Assembly: GCF_036013935.1 (NCBI RefSeq)
Contig: NZ_CP107902.1
Coordinates: forward strand, 7,225,001-7,289,000
Source: Streptomyces sp. NBC_00461
GTDB lineage: Bacteria; Actinomycetota; Actinomycetes; Streptomycetales; Streptomycetaceae
Reading direction: 5' to 3'
DNA length: 64,000 nt
This document shows, in pieces, positions 27,229 to 36,837 of this stretch. How positions within the stretch are numbered: the stretch's first letter is position 1; each line of letters opens with the position of its first letter. The translations under genes were made by a program, and so were the position numbers. The notes beneath the pieces are model-generated. The model saw nothing but the letters and a program-made list of their open reading frames with translations, had not been told where the DNA came from and searched no databases.

Positions 27229-27550
27229 GTCAACCCCCGAATCAGGCGGCCGTCCGCCGGTCGTCGGGGTGCGGGTCGACTGTGGGGGACCGGCGAGCGG
27301 TGGGCGGCGCTTGCCGTCTCCCAGGATGCCGAGCGGCTCTGATCGGCAGGGAGGCGGAGAGGCGGCGCACGGAGGGAAGCGAGGGTCGCACACTCCGGCG
27401 CCTTCCCCAACGTCTGCCCCGCAAGTGCTGCTAACAATCGTTCACTTCGCAGTGATTGTTCCGGCTCGTATCCTGGTCCGGCATTCAATCCTCGTGCGTG
27501 CGCCGGGAGCGCGATCCGGTGCACGCGTCGGTGTCAGAGAGGTCGCACAA
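27229..27550. other. 322-bp divergent intergenic region
   Basis: Between the DUF6082 gene and the CobW-type gene. Apart from the nested inverted repeat and possible promoter at 27433-27474, nothing is recognised. Confidence 0.45.
27433..27460. promoter_or_regulatory. Nested inverted repeats in the CobW-type promoter
   Basis: AACAATC and GATTGTT form outer arms, and TCACT-tcgc-AGTGA an inner palindrome. A possible -10 TATCCT (27469-27474) lies 17-18 bp after TTCGCA, so the repeat would cover the -35 region. It does not match the Streptomyces Zur motif well. Confidence 0.45.
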
Positions 27551-28630
27551 TTGAGTCAGCCGAGCCACGGCGTCCGGCAGATCCCGGTCGTCGTACTCGC
27601 CGGATTCCTGGGCTCCGGCAAGACCACCCTTCTCAATCACCTCCTGCACCGCAGCGGCGGCAGCCGCATCGGGGCGATCGTGAACGACTTCGGGGCCATC
27701 GAGATCGACGCCATGGCCGTCGCCGGTGCGCTCGGGGACTCCACCGTGTCCCTCGGCAACGGCTGTCTGTGCTGTGCCGTCGACACCGGTGAGCTGGATG
27801 TGTACCTGGAGCGGCTCGCCCGGCCCGCCGCCGGCATCGACGTCGTCGTCATCGAGGCGAGCGGCCTCGCCGAGCCGCAGGAACTCGTGCGCATGGTGCT
27901 GGCCAGTGAGCATCCGGGGATCGTGTACGGCGGCCTCGTCGAGGTCGTTGACGCCGCCGAGTTCGACGACACCCGCGCGAAGCATCCCGAGGTGGACCGG
28001 CATCTCGCTCTCGCCGACCTCGTCGTCGTCAACAAGCTCGACCGGGCCGCCGACGGGGAAAGGGTCCTCGCACTCGTTCGGTCCCTTGCCGACCGTGCCG
28101 CCGTCGTGCCCGCGACATACGCGCGCGTCGACCCTGAGTTCCTCTTCGACTGCCGGCCGAGCCAGGAACGCGTCGGGCAGCTGTCCTTCGACGATCTCGA
28201 GAACCGTGACGCTCACGCCGAGCACGACCATTCCGACCATCTGCACGCCGCCTACGACAGTGTGTCCGTCAGCTCCGACGTGCCCATGGACCCGCGCCGG
28301 TTGATGCAGTTCCTCGACAGCAGGCCCGAAGGCCTGTACCGGATCAAGGGGTACGTCGACTTCGGGGCGTACGACCTCCAGAACCGGTACGCCGTCCACG
28401 CGGTGGGGCCGTTCCTGCGGTTCTACCCGGAGCCCTGGGCGCCCGACGAGAAGCGTCGGACCCAGCTCGTCGTCATCGGCTCCGGCATCGACGCGCCCGC
28501 CCTCCGCAAGGAGTTGGAGGAGTGCGCGCGCCACGCCCCGCACGCCGCCGACGAGCACGGCATGTGGGGCGTCCTGCGCTACGTACAGGATCCGGAGAGG
28601 GGTCCGGCGGAGCTGGATCCCGAGGCCTAG
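27551..28630 (+). CDS. CobW/G3E-family GTPase, putative metallochaperone
   Basis: A 359-aa G3E GTPase. Walker A GFLGSGKTT (residues 18-26), the CxCC metal motif (Cys72, Cys74, Cys75 in GNGCLCCAV), the Walker B/E-x-SGLAEP block and the NKLD guanine-specificity motif are present. A His-rich loop (HAEHDHSDHLH) precedes the CobW C-terminal domain. The family delivers zinc, cobalt or other metals to client proteins in the cytoplasm. TTG 27551 was chosen because GAGAGG lies 8 bases upstream; GTG 27494 is an alternative. Its stop codon overlaps that of parC on the other strand, so the two genes meet with no spacer. Confidence 0.85.
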   Translation: MSQPSHGVRQIPVVVLAGFLGSGKTTLLNHLLHRSGGSRIGAIVNDFGAIEIDAMAVAGALGDSTVSLGNGCLCCAVDTGELDVYLERLARPAAGIDVVVIEASGLAEPQELVRMVLASEHPGIVYGGLVEVVDAAEFDDTRAKHPEVDRHLALADLVVVNKLDRAADGERVLALVRSLADRAAVVPATYARVDPEFLFDCRPSQERVGQLSFDDLENRDAHAEHDHSDHLHAAYDSVSVSSDVPMDPRRLMQFLDSRPEGLYRIKGYVDFGAYDLQNRYAVHAVGPFLRFYPEPWAPDEKRRTQLVVIGSGIDAPALRKELEECARHAPHAADEHGMWGVLRYVQDPERGPAELDPEA

Positions 28631-31083
28631 ACGGGTCCCGCCACCACCGCCACCGTCTTCGCCAGGGACACCCCCGAGCCGTCGCGGCGCGGGTCGATCT
28701 CCGGGAGGTCGGCCGGGGTGCCGTTCTTCTGCGCCGCCTTGGCAGGGACGGGGCCCGCCCAGGCCAGGGACAGGCAGTCCTCACCCTTCAGGAACCGCTG
28801 GCAGCGGACGCCGCCGGTGGCGCGGCCCTTGCGCGGGTACTGGTCGAACGGGGTGAGCTTGGCCGTCGTCTGGACCGAGTCGTCGAGCGTGCCGCGCGAG
28901 CCCGCGACCGTGAACACGACCGCGTCCGCCGCCGGGTCGACGGCCGTGAAGGAGATGACCTTCGCGCCCTCGGTGAGCTTGATGCCCGCCATGCCGCCCG
29001 CCGGACGGCCCTGGGGACGGACCTGGGAGGCCTGGTAGCGCAGCAGCTGTGCGTCGTCCGTGATGAAGACGAGGTCCTCCTCGCCGGTGCGCAGCTCGAT
29101 CGCGCCGACGATCCGGTCACCGTCCTTGAGCGTGATGACCTCCAACTCCTCCTTGTTGGACGGGTAGTCGGGGACCACACGCTTGACGATGCCCTGTTCC
29201 GTGCCGAGGGCGAGGCCGGGGGAGGACTCGTCGAGCGTGATCAGGCAGACCACCGTCTCGCCGTCCTCCAGGGAGATGAACTCCGACAGGGGTGCTCCGC
29301 CCGCGAGGTTCGGCGCCGACGCCGTGTCCGGGAGCTGCGGGAGGTCGACGACGTTGATCCGCAGCAGGCGGCCGGAGGAGGTCACCGCGCCGATCTCGCC
29401 GCGAGCCGTGGCCGGGACCGCCGAGACGATCACGTCGTGCTTCACGCGCCGGGCGTCGGCGTCCTCCCCGAAGGGCTCGCCGTTCGACGTGCGGGCCAGC
29501 AGGCCCGTCGAGGAGAGCAGGATCCGGCACGGGTCGTCCGCGACCTGCAGCGGTACGGCGGCCGCGGGGGCGCCCGACGCCTCCAGCAGGACCGTGCGCC
29601 GATCGGTGCCGAACTTCTTGGCCACCGCGGCCAGTTCGGTGGAGACCAGCTTGCGCAGCTCCGCGTCCGACTCGAGGATCCGGGTCAGCTCCGCGATCTC
29701 CGCGTTCAGCCGCTCCTTCTCCGACTCCAGCTCGATCCGGTCGAACTTGGTGAGGCGGCGCAGCGGGGTGTCCAGAATGTACTGGGTCTGGACCTCCGAC
29801 AGGGAGAAGCGCTCCATCAGGCGCTCCTTGGCCTGCGCGGAGTTCTCGCTGGAGCGGATCAGCCGGATGACCTCGTCGATGTCGACGAGGGCGGTCAGCA
29901 GGCCCTCCACCAGGTGCAGACGGTCGCGCCGCTTGGTGCGGCGGAACTCGCTGCGCCGCCGTACGACCTCGAAGCGGTGGTCGAGGTAGACCTCCAGGAG
30001 CTCCTTGAGACCCAGCGTCAGCGGCTGGCCGTCCACCAGGGCGACGTTGTTGATGCCGAAGGACTCCTCCATCGGCGTCAGCTTGTACAGCTGCTCCAGG
30101 ACGGCCTCCGGCACGAAGCCGTTCTTGATCTCGATGACCAGGCGCAGGCCGTGCGCGCGGTCGGTGAGGTCCTTGACGTCGGCGATGCCCTGGATCTTCT
30201 TGGAGCCGACCAGGTCCTTGATCTTGGCGATGACCTTCTCGGGGCCGACCGCGAAGGGCAGTTCGGTGATGACCAGGCCCTTGCGGCGCGCCGTGACGGT
30301 TTCGATCTCCACCGTGGCGCGGATCTTGAAGGTGCCGCGGCCCGACTCGTAGGCGTCCCGGATGCCGGCGAGGCCGACGATGCGGCCGCCGGTGGGCAGG
30401 TCGGGGCCCGGTACGAACTTCATCAACGTGTCCAGATCCGCGTTCGGGAAGCGGATCAGGTGCCGGGCGGCCGCGATGACCTCGGCGAGGTTGTGCGGGG
30501 GCATGTTCGTCGCCATGCCGACCGCGATGCCCGAGGAGCCGTTCACCAGGAGGTTCGGGAAGGCGGCGGGCAGGGCGACCGGCTCCTGCTCCTGGCCGTC
30601 GTAGTTGGGCGTGAAGTCGACCGTGTCCTCGTCGATCGACTCCGTCATCAGGCTCGTCGCCTGGGCCTGGCGGCACTCGGTGTAGCGCATGGCGGCCGGC
30701 GGGTCGTCGTTGCCCAGCGAGCCGAAGTTGCCGTGGCCGTCGACCAGCGGCACGCGCATGGAGAAGGGCTGGGCCATGCGCACCAGGGCGTCGTAGATCG
30801 ACGCGTCGCCGTGGGGGTGCAGCTTGCCCATGACCTCGCCGACCACGCGCGCGCACTTCACATAGCCGCGGTCGGGGCGCAGCCCCATCTCGTTCATCTG
30901 GTAGACGATGCGGCGGTGCACCGGCTTGAGACCGTCGCGGGCGTCGGGCAGGGCTCGGGAGTAGATGACCGAGTACGCGTACTCGAGGAAGGAGCCCTGC
31001 ATCTCGTCGACGACGTCGATGTCGAGGATCTTCTCCTCGTACGAATCGTCGGGCGGCGGGGTCTTCGTGCTGCGGCGGGCCAT
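28627..31083 (-). CDS. parC: DNA topoisomerase IV subunit A (ParC/ParX)
   Basis: An 818-aa GyrA/ParC-type subunit. The N-terminal breakage-reunion domain carries the active-site Tyr134 ([12 protein letters not shown]) and the quinolone-region helix [17 protein letters not shown]. The C-terminal third has repeated blades of a beta-pinwheel that wraps DNA ([23 protein letters not shown]). A canonical GyrA box is not obvious, which fits ParC rather than GyrA. It pairs with ParE (8954-11074). GAGGAGCC precedes ATG 31083. Confidence 0.9.
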   Translation of the reverse strand: MARRSTKTPPPDDSYEEKILDIDVVDEMQGSFLEYAYSVIYSRALPDARDGLKPVHRRIVYQMNEMGLRPDRGYVKCARVVGEVMGKLHPHGDASIYDALVRMAQPFSMRVPLVDGHGNFGSLGNDDPPAAMRYTECRQAQATSLMTESIDEDTVDFTPNYDGQEQEPVALPAAFPNLLVNGSSGIAVGMATNMPPHNLAEVIAAARHLIRFPNADLDTLMKFVPGPDLPTGGRIVGLAGIRDAYESGRGTFKIRATVEIETVTARRKGLVITELPFAVGPEKVIAKIKDLVGSKKIQGIADVKDLTDRAHGLRLVIEIKNGFVPEAVLEQLYKLTPMEESFGINNVALVDGQPLTLGLKELLEVYLDHRFEVVRRRSEFRRTKRRDRLHLVEGLLTALVDIDEVIRLIRSSENSAQAKERLMERFSLSEVQTQYILDTPLRRLTKFDRIELESEKERLNAEIAELTRILESDAELRKLVSTELAAVAKKFGTDRRTVLLEASGAPAAAVPLQVADDPCRILLSSTGLLARTSNGEPFGEDADARRVKHDVIVSAVPATARGEIGAVTSSGRLLRINVVDLPQLPDTASAPNLAGGAPLSEFISLEDGETVVCLITLDESSPGLALGTEQGIVKRVVPDYPSNKEELEVITLKDGDRIVGAIELRTGEEDLVFITDDAQLLRYQASQVRPQGRPAGGMAGIKLTEGAKVISFTAVDPAADAVVFTVAGSRGTLDDSVQTTAKLTPFDQYPRKGRATGGVRCQRFLKGEDCLSLAWAGPVPAKAAQKNGTPADLPEIDPRRDGSGVSLAKTVAVVAGPV

Positions 31084-31401
31084 CGCTGCCGGCTCCTCTT
31101 TTCTGGGCGCTCGCCTACGGGTCGCTCACGTCCCCTTCGGCTCACTCTTGCTGAAGCGTGAACAGGATCTGACGCGACCATTGTGGACCGCGGCACTGAC
31201 AACGCCTGCCAGGACCCGGTGTCGGCGGTCCGGCCGGCGCGCGGGGGTCAACCTCGCTGAGGCTGCCCGCAGGTTACGCGATCCGCTGTGGGCGTATGTC
31301 GTCCGGGAACTTCGCCGACGATCCGCACGCTTGCATACAGTGGCAGGACCGGCAGGAAAACCGCGGTTCGAAGCACCGCATCCGCGATCGAAGGGACGTA
31401 C
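31084..31401. other. 318-bp divergent promoter region, parC / M16 protease
   Basis: No gene, terminator or obvious repeat is seen. Only the ribosome sites at both ends are recognisable: GAGGAG for parC and AAGGGA for the protease gene. Confidence 0.4.
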
Positions 31402-32796
31402 ATGCCCATGGGTCACACGGCCACAGACCAGGCAGGCACCGGGGGCCTGACTGCGACCGAGCACCGCCTGGCCAACGGCCTGCGCGTGGTGCTCTCCGAG
31501 GACCACCTGACCCCGGTCGCGGCGGTCTGCCTCTGGTACGACGTCGGCTCACGCCACGAAGTCAAGGGACGCACCGGCCTGGCTCACCTTTTCGAGCACC
31601 TGATGTTCCAGGGTTCGGGACAGGTCACGGGGAACGGGCACTTCGAGCTGGTGCAGGGAGCGGGCGGCTCGCTCAACGGCACCACCAGCTTCGAGCGCAC
31701 CAACTACTTCGAGACCATGCCCACCCACCAGCTGGAGCTCGCCCTCTGGCTGGAGGCCGACCGCATGGGTTCCCTGCTCGCCGCCCTCGACGACGAGTCC
31801 ATGGAGAACCAGCGGGACGTCGTCAAGAACGAGCGCCGTCAGCGCTACGACAACGTGCCCTACGGCACGGCGTTCGAGAAGCTCACCGCCCTCGCCTACC
31901 CCGAGGGCCACCCCTACCACCACACCCCGATCGGCTCGATGGCCGACCTGGACGCGGCGACCCTGGAGGACGCGCGCGCGTTCTTCCGCACGTACTACGC
32001 GCCGGGCAACGCGGTCCTGTCGGTCGTCGGCGACATCGACCCGGAGCAGACGCTCGCCTGGGTCGAGAGGTACTTCGGGTCCATCGCCTCGCACGACGGC
32101 AAGCCCGCACCCCGGGACGGTTCGCTGCCCGAGATCATCGGCAGCCAGCTGCGCGAGGTCGTGAAGGAGGAGGTGCCCGCGCGCGCCCTAATGGCGGCCT
32201 ACCGGCTGCCGCACGACGGCACGCGCGAGGCGGACGCCGCCGACCTGGCACTCACCGTCCTCGGCGGCGGCGAGTCCTCCCGCCTCTACAACCGTCTCGT
32301 ACGGCGCGACCGTACGGCCGTCGCGGCCAACTTCGGCCTGCTGCGGCTGGCCGGAGCGCCCTCCCTGGGCTGGCTGGACGTGAAGACCTCCGGTGACTAC
32401 GAGGTGCCGGTCATCGAGACCGCGATCGACGAGGAGCTCGCCCGGTTCGCCGAGGAGGGCCCCACCGCCGAGGAAATGGAGCGCGCGCAGGCCCAGTTGG
32501 AGCGCGAGTGGCTCGACCGGCTCGGCACGGTCGCGGGCCGCGCCGACGAACTGTGCCGTTACGCCGTCCTGTTCGGCGACCCGCAGCTCGCCCTCACCGC
32601 CGTCCAGCGCGTCCTGGAAGTGACACCCCAGGAGGTCCAGGAGGTCGCCAAGGCCCGCCTGCGGCCCGACAACCGCGCGGTGCTCGTCTACGAGCCCGTC
32701 GCGGGAGAGACCGCCGAGGACGCCGATCCCCCGCAGGACCCCGAGGCCGAAGCCACGATCGAGGCCGGCGACGACACCACGGAGGCGGCCAAGTGA
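31402..32796 (+). CDS. M16-family zinc metalloprotease, catalytic partner
   Basis: A 464-aa inverzincin. The zinc motif HLFEH (His62, Glu65, His66) is intact and a downstream Glu in the NQRDVVKNERRQRYDN helix can supply the third ligand. No signal peptide is seen, so it is probably cytoplasmic. It overlaps a second M16 gene by 4 bp (GTGA) and the two should form a heterodimer like processing-peptidase pairs. The C-terminus is acidic and low in complexity (EDADPPQDPEAEAT). ATG 31402 or 31408 could start translation; AAGGGA lies upstream. Confidence 0.88.
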   Translation: MPMGHTATDQAGTGGLTATEHRLANGLRVVLSEDHLTPVAAVCLWYDVGSRHEVKGRTGLAHLFEHLMFQGSGQVTGNGHFELVQGAGGSLNGTTSFERTNYFETMPTHQLELALWLEADRMGSLLAALDDESMENQRDVVKNERRQRYDNVPYGTAFEKLTALAYPEGHPYHHTPIGSMADLDAATLEDARAFFRTYYAPGNAVLSVVGDIDPEQTLAWVERYFGSIASHDGKPAPRDGSLPEIIGSQLREVVKEEVPARALMAAYRLPHDGTREADAADLALTVLGGGESSRLYNRLVRRDRTAVAANFGLLRLAGAPSLGWLDVKTSGDYEVPVIETAIDEELARFAEEGPTAEEMERAQAQLEREWLDRLGTVAGRADELCRYAVLFGDPQLALTAVQRVLEVTPQEVQEVAKARLRPDNRAVLVYEPVAGETAEDADPPQDPEAEATIEAGDDTTEAAK

Positions 32797-34181
32797 CCGA
32801 GCTCACCACGATGGAGTTCCACCCGCAGCCCCAGGCCGGCGAGGCAAGGCCCTGGGCCTTCCCCGCCCCGGAGCGCGGCGCGCTCGGCAACGGCCTGACC
32901 GTCCTGCGCTGCCACCGCCCCGGCCAGCAGGTCGTCGCCGTAGAGGTGCTCCTGGCCGCGCCCCTGGAGGCCGAGCCGGCCGGTTTCGAAGGCGTCGCCA
33001 CGATCATGGCGCGGGCCTTCTCCGAGGGCACCGACAAGCACTCCGCCGAGGACTTCGCCGCCGAACTGGAGCGCTGCGGCGCCACCCTCGACGCGCACGC
33101 CGACCACCCGGGTCTGCGCCTGAGCCTCGAAGTGCCGGCCTCCCGCCTCGCCAAGGCGCTCGGTCTGCTCGCCGACGCCCTCAGGGCACCCGCCTTCGCC
33201 GACAGCGAGATCGAGCGGCTGGTCCGCAACCGCCTGGACGAGATCCCGCACGAGCTGGCCAACCCCTCCCGCCGAGCCGCCAAGGAGCTCTCCAAGGAGC
33301 TGTTCCCGGCGACCTCGCGCATGTCGCGCCCGCGCCAGGGCACCGAGGAGACCGTCGAGAAGATCGACTCGGCGGCCGTACGCGCCTTCTACGACCGGCA
33401 CGTCAGGCCCGCCACGGCCACCGCCGTCGTCGTCGGCGACCTCACCGGCATCGACCTGGACGCGCTGCTCGGCGAGACCCTGGGCGCCTGGACGGGCTCC
33501 GGGGGCGAGTCCCGTCCGGTACCGCCGATCACCGCCGACGACACCGGGCGCGTGATCATCGTGGACCGTCCCGGCTCGGTCCAGACGCAGCTGCTCATCG
33601 GACGCGTCGGCCGCGACCGGCACGACCGTGTGTGGCCCGCGCAGGTGCTCGGTACGTACTGCCTGGGCGGCACCCTCACCTCCCGTCTGGACCGCGTCCT
33701 GCGCGAGGAGAAGGGCTACACCTACGGTGTGCGCGCGTTCGGCCAGGTCCTCAGGTCCGCCCCGGACGGCTCCGGCGCCGCGATGCTCGCGATCAGCGGC
33801 TCCGTCGACACCCCGAACACCGGCCCGGCGCTCGACGACCTTTGGAAGGTGCTGCGCACGCTCGCCGAGGGCGGCCTCACCGACGCCGAGCGCGATGTCG
33901 CCGTACAGAACCTCGTCGGGGTGGCGCCGCTGAAGTACGAGACCGCGGCGGCCGTGGCGAGCACGCTGGCCGACCAGGTCGAGCAGCACCTGCCGGACGA
34001 CTACCAGGCGACGCTGTACCAGCAGCTCGCCGCCACCGGCACCGTGGAGGCCACCGCGGCGGCCGTCAGCGCCTTCCCCGTGGACCGTCTGGTGACCGTC
34101 CTCGTCGGTGACGCGGCCGAGATCAAGGAGCCCGTCGAGGCCCTGGGGATCGGCGAAGTCACCGTCGTGGCAGCCGAGTAG
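32793..34181 (+). CDS. M16-family protein, non-catalytic partner
   Basis: A 462-aa M16 homologue lacking the HxxEH zinc motif: at the equivalent place it reads TIMARAFSEGT. It retains the C-terminal substrate-cradle features (RVLREEKGYTYGVRAFGQ). Such inactive subunits pair with an active partner, here the gene just upstream with a 4-bp overlap. The substrate is unknown. A strong terminator follows 24 bp after the stop. Confidence 0.85.
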   Translation: MTELTTMEFHPQPQAGEARPWAFPAPERGALGNGLTVLRCHRPGQQVVAVEVLLAAPLEAEPAGFEGVATIMARAFSEGTDKHSAEDFAAELERCGATLDAHADHPGLRLSLEVPASRLAKALGLLADALRAPAFADSEIERLVRNRLDEIPHELANPSRRAAKELSKELFPATSRMSRPRQGTEETVEKIDSAAVRAFYDRHVRPATATAVVVGDLTGIDLDALLGETLGAWTGSGGESRPVPPITADDTGRVIIVDRPGSVQTQLLIGRVGRDRHDRVWPAQVLGTYCLGGTLTSRLDRVLREEKGYTYGVRAFGQVLRSAPDGSGAAMLAISGSVDTPNTGPALDDLWKVLRTLAEGGLTDAERDVAVQNLVGVAPLKYETAAAVASTLADQVEQHLPDDYQATLYQQLAATGTVEATAAAVSAFPVDRLVTVLVGDAAEIKEPVEALGIGEVTVVAAE

Positions 34182-34205
34182 AGGACCGGTCGGCGCCACG
34201 CGCGT

Positions 34206-34241
34206 GGGGGCCCTGGTGACTGATGAGTCACCAGGGCCCCC
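34206..34241 (+). terminator. Terminator of the M16 operon
   Basis: Perfect 16-base arms (34206-34221 and 34226-34241) with a GATG loop. Confidence 0.85.
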
Positions 34242-34384
34242 TAATGTCCGAATTGGGGGAGAGGTTGCCTGTCTGACCTGTGGCATGCACTACAAAACGC
34301 GTGATCCGTTTGGGAATTGAAAGTCGCCCCGCTTAGCGTCATCCGGTCTGTCCGTCAGGCACAGCGCCGCATCCGCGGCACCGG

Positions 34385-34545
34385 ACAGTCATCGCCGAGT
34401 CCCCCTATGGCGCGAGCCAGGGGAGCCGGGGACCCACCGCAGTCCCTGGGGTGAATCGGACGCCCGCGCCCAGCGAGGGGGTCCGTAGGAGACCTTCCTG
34501 CTCCGAACCCGTCAGCTAACCCGGTAGGCGAGAGGGAAGGAAAGG
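34385..34545 (+). ncRNA. ydaO/yuaA-type c-di-AMP riboswitch
   Basis: The leader contains the conserved blocks of the ydaO-yuaA riboswitch in order: GCCGAGTCCCCC, AGCCGGGGACCCACC, CTGGGGTGAATC, a GTCCGTAGGAGACCTTCC block, and CCGAACCCGTCAGCTAACC followed by GGTAGGCGAGAGGGAAGG. It ends about 12 bases before the M23 peptidase start. In Streptomyces this class controls cell-wall hydrolase genes and normally turns expression off when c-di-AMP is high. Confidence 0.92.
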
Positions 34546-34557
34546 AACAGCCACCAC

Positions 34558-35322
34558 ATGGCGTTCACGCGCGCCACCGGGAAGCACCGTCGTCCCACGC
34601 GGATGCACCGCACCACCACCCGCGCCGCAGGGGTCGCGGCTCTCGCCGCCACCGGCGTCGTCGGCGCCCAGGCCGCTCCGGCCCTCGCCGCCGAGAGCTC
34701 CGTCGAGCAGACCGGCCTCAACCCTGTCATCACCATCGGCGACACGATCGCCGACAAGATCGACGCCCAGGCCGACGCCCAGAAGCAGGCCGCCGAGGAG
34801 GCCGCCCGCAAGAAGGCGGCCCTGGAGGCGGCGCGCAAGAAGGCCGCCGCGAAGGCCGAGGCGGAGCGCGAGGCCAAGGAGCGCGCCGCGCGCGAGGCAG
34901 AGCGCAAGCGCCTCAACACCTTCGTCGCGCCGATCTCGAACTCGTACGTCTCGACGGGCTACAAGACCGGCGGCTCCCTGTGGTCCTCCGGCAGCCACAC
35001 GGGCATCGACTTCCACGCCGCGAGCGGCACGACCGTCCACGCGGTCGGCGCCGGCACCGTCGTCGAGACCGGCTGGGGCGGCGCCTACGGCAACCAGATA
35101 GTGATCAGGATGCACGACGGCATGTACACCCAGTACGGCCACCTGTCGTCCATCGGTGTCTCGGTGGGCCAGACGGTCACCCCGGGGCAGCAGATAGGCG
35201 TCTCCGGCGCGACCGGCAACACCACCGGACCGCACCTGCACTTCGAGGCCCGTACGACCGCCGAGTACGGCTCGGACATCGACCCCGTCGCCTACCTGCG
35301 CTCGCACGGCGTGAACGTCTGA
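34558..35322 (+). CDS. Secreted M23 (LytM) peptidoglycan endopeptidase
   Basis: A 254-aa exported cell-wall hydrolase. A signal peptide (about residues 1-44, ending APALAA) is followed by a long charged coiled coil (about 62-118, repeats of EAARKKAA). The LytM domain follows with HTGIDFHA and HLHFEA zinc motifs. It should cut peptide cross-links in peptidoglycan outside the membrane, and the coiled coil may hold it to an activator. The c-di-AMP riboswitch directly upstream ties its expression to osmotic or cell-wall signalling. GAAGGAAAGGA precedes the ATG. Confidence 0.92.
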   Translation: MAFTRATGKHRRPTRMHRTTTRAAGVAALAATGVVGAQAAPALAAESSVEQTGLNPVITIGDTIADKIDAQADAQKQAAEEAARKKAALEAARKKAAAKAEAEREAKERAAREAERKRLNTFVAPISNSYVSTGYKTGGSLWSSGSHTGIDFHAASGTTVHAVGAGTVVETGWGGAYGNQIVIRMHDGMYTQYGHLSSIGVSVGQTVTPGQQIGVSGATGNTTGPHLHFEARTTAEYGSDIDPVAYLRSHGVNV

Positions 35323-35340
35323 CGACGGATCGCAGGACAA

Positions 35341-35381
35341 CGGCGAAACCCCGGCTCCACCAGCCGGGGTTTCGCCGTTTT
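35341..35381 (+). terminator. Terminator after the M23 peptidase gene
   Basis: Arms 35341-35356 and 35362-35377 (16 bp, perfect) with a CCACC loop, followed by TTTT: a classic intrinsic terminator. Confidence 0.88.
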
Positions 35382-35511
35382 CCGTAGCCCTGCTGTCCAA
35401 AAAATATCCATGGATTCCGGCCTCCCGTCGGAAATTCCGGCTCTGTGCAATAGAGTCACGGAACACACGTCAATCATCGACGTTTCACGGGGATTAAGTC
35501 GGAGGTCGGTC

Positions 35512-36207
35512 ATGCGTATTCCGGCGCACTCGGTGTGCACGGCGATCCGGGACGACATCGTCGCCGGTGTCCACGAGCGTGGCGGCCGCCTCACCGAGGA
35601 AGTTCTGGCCCGCCGCTACGGCGTCTCGCGCGTTCCCGTCCGCGAGGCCCTGCGCACGCTGGAGGCCGAGGGCTTCGTGGTGACCCGACGGCACGCGGGC
35701 GCCTGCGTGGCGGAACCGACCGAGCAGGAGGCCGCCGACCTGCTGGAGATGCGCATGCTCCTGGAGCCGCTCGGTGCCTCACGGGCCGCCCAGCGGCGCA
35801 CCGAGGCCCATCTCAAGGTCCTGCGCGGCCTGGTGAGACTGGGCCAGGAGCGGGCCAGGAGGGGCAACAGCGAGGATCTGCGCTCCCTGGGGAACTGGTT
35901 CCACGAGACGCTCGCCCAGGCCTCCGGCAGCCCCGCGCTGACTTCGATGCTGACCCAGCTGCGCCACAAGATCGCCTGGATGTACGCCGTGGAGGCGCCC
36001 GCCGACCCCGTGGAGTCCTGGGCGGAGCACGGCGCGATCGTCGACGCCGTGGCCCGCGGCGACAGCGAGCGCGCGCGGGCGGTCACGACGCTGCACACCG
36101 AGCGTTCCAGCGGGGTGCACCGGCTGCGATTCGCCCCCGGTGCCGATCGCGCCGACCGTGTGAGGAACTCGCAACATGCCGTAAACATGTCGAGCCTGCG
36201 TCATTAA
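35512..36207 (+). CDS. GntR-family transcriptional regulator (FCD type)
   Basis: A 231-aa regulator. The N-terminal winged helix spans about residues 5-70 (LARRYGVSRVPVREALRTLEAEG). An FCD ligand domain follows (about 80-215), with the Asp/His-type metal residues less clear than in FadR. It resembles WhiH only at the family level. GGAGG precedes ATG 35512. It stands alone between the M23 gene and ptsH, with terminators on both sides, so its targets cannot be inferred from context. Confidence 0.85.
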   Translation: MRIPAHSVCTAIRDDIVAGVHERGGRLTEEVLARRYGVSRVPVREALRTLEAEGFVVTRRHAGACVAEPTEQEAADLLEMRMLLEPLGASRAAQRRTEAHLKVLRGLVRLGQERARRGNSEDLRSLGNWFHETLAQASGSPALTSMLTQLRHKIAWMYAVEAPADPVESWAEHGAIVDAVARGDSERARAVTTLHTERSSGVHRLRFAPGADRADRVRNSQHAVNMSSLRH

Positions 36208-36299
36208 CACGGGCGCCGTATACAAAGACAAGAGAATTCGCGGGGGTTTATCGATGCTGCCCGCGATCGAGAATTCCACGGTCTCGGAACAAGAAATGC

Positions 36300-36333
36300 G
36301 AAGGGCTCGCCCGGTAATTCGGACGAGCCCTTC
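36300..36333. terminator. Terminator between GntR gene and ptsH
   Basis: GAAGGGCTCG and CGAGCCCTTC pair over 10 bp, extended by CCG/CGG after one mismatch. It serves the two convergent genes. Confidence 0.7.
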
Positions 36334-36346
36334 TGCGGTGCCGTGA

Positions 36347-36628
36347 TCAGACGGTCTCGGGGAGCTCCTCGAGACCTTCGGAGACCAGCTTGGCCAGACG
36401 GTCGAGTGCGGCGTCCGCACCCTCGGCGTCGGAGGCGAGGACGATCTCCTCGCCACCCTGGGCGCCCAGGCCCAGGACGGCCAGCATGGAGGCCGCGTTG
36501 ACGGGGTTGCCGTCGGCCTTGGCGATCGTCACGGGGATACCTGCGGCCGTGGTGGCCCGGACGAAGATGGATGCGGGGCGGGCGTGGAGGCCCTCGGCCC
36601 AGCCGACGTTGACGCGGCGCTCAGCCAT
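36347..36628 (-). CDS. ptsH: HPr phosphocarrier protein of the PTS
   Basis: A 93-aa HPr. His15 in GLHARPAS is the residue phosphorylated by enzyme I and passes phosphate to EIIA components of sugar importers. Ser47 occupies the regulatory serine position, but streptomycetes are not known to have HPr kinase regulation like Firmicutes. It is encoded alone, which is the usual Streptomyces arrangement. A DasR site 26-41 bp upstream links it to N-acetylglucosamine control. Confidence 0.95.
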   Translation of the reverse strand: MAERRVNVGWAEGLHARPASIFVRATTAAGIPVTIAKADGNPVNAASMLAVLGLGAQGGEEIVLASDAEGADAALDRLAKLVSEGLEELPETV

Positions 36629-36653
36629 GTGATGCTGCCCTTCAGAGTCTCAG

Positions 36654-36669
36654 GGTTGTCTAGACCAGT
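36654..36669. promoter_or_regulatory. DasR-responsive element (dre) of ptsH
   Basis: GGTTGTCTAGACCAGT agrees with the dre consensus A(C/G)TGGTCTAGACCA(C/G)T at 14 of 16 positions, and contains the full GTCTAGAC core. DasR represses PTS and chitin-utilisation genes until glucosamine-phosphates release it; ptsH is an established target in Streptomyces. Confidence 0.85.
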
Positions 36670-36837
36670 TTCCCACAACGTGAAGCATGTCCGGAGCGGT
36701 CCTTCGTCCCGTCCGGGGCGGGTCGTCGGACCGCGGCCTCGGCCCGACTTGCGTCCTTGTTCAGTTCTCCGCGGACTGCCGTGTTCTCCACAGACTGCCT
36801 CGCGCCGTTGTCGGACGCGAGCCGTACTCTGGGGCCC

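Noticed and set aside
27433..27460. Zur box before the CobW-type gene
   Set aside because: Sequence does not match the AT-rich TGAAAATGATTTTCA-type Streptomyces Zur motif.
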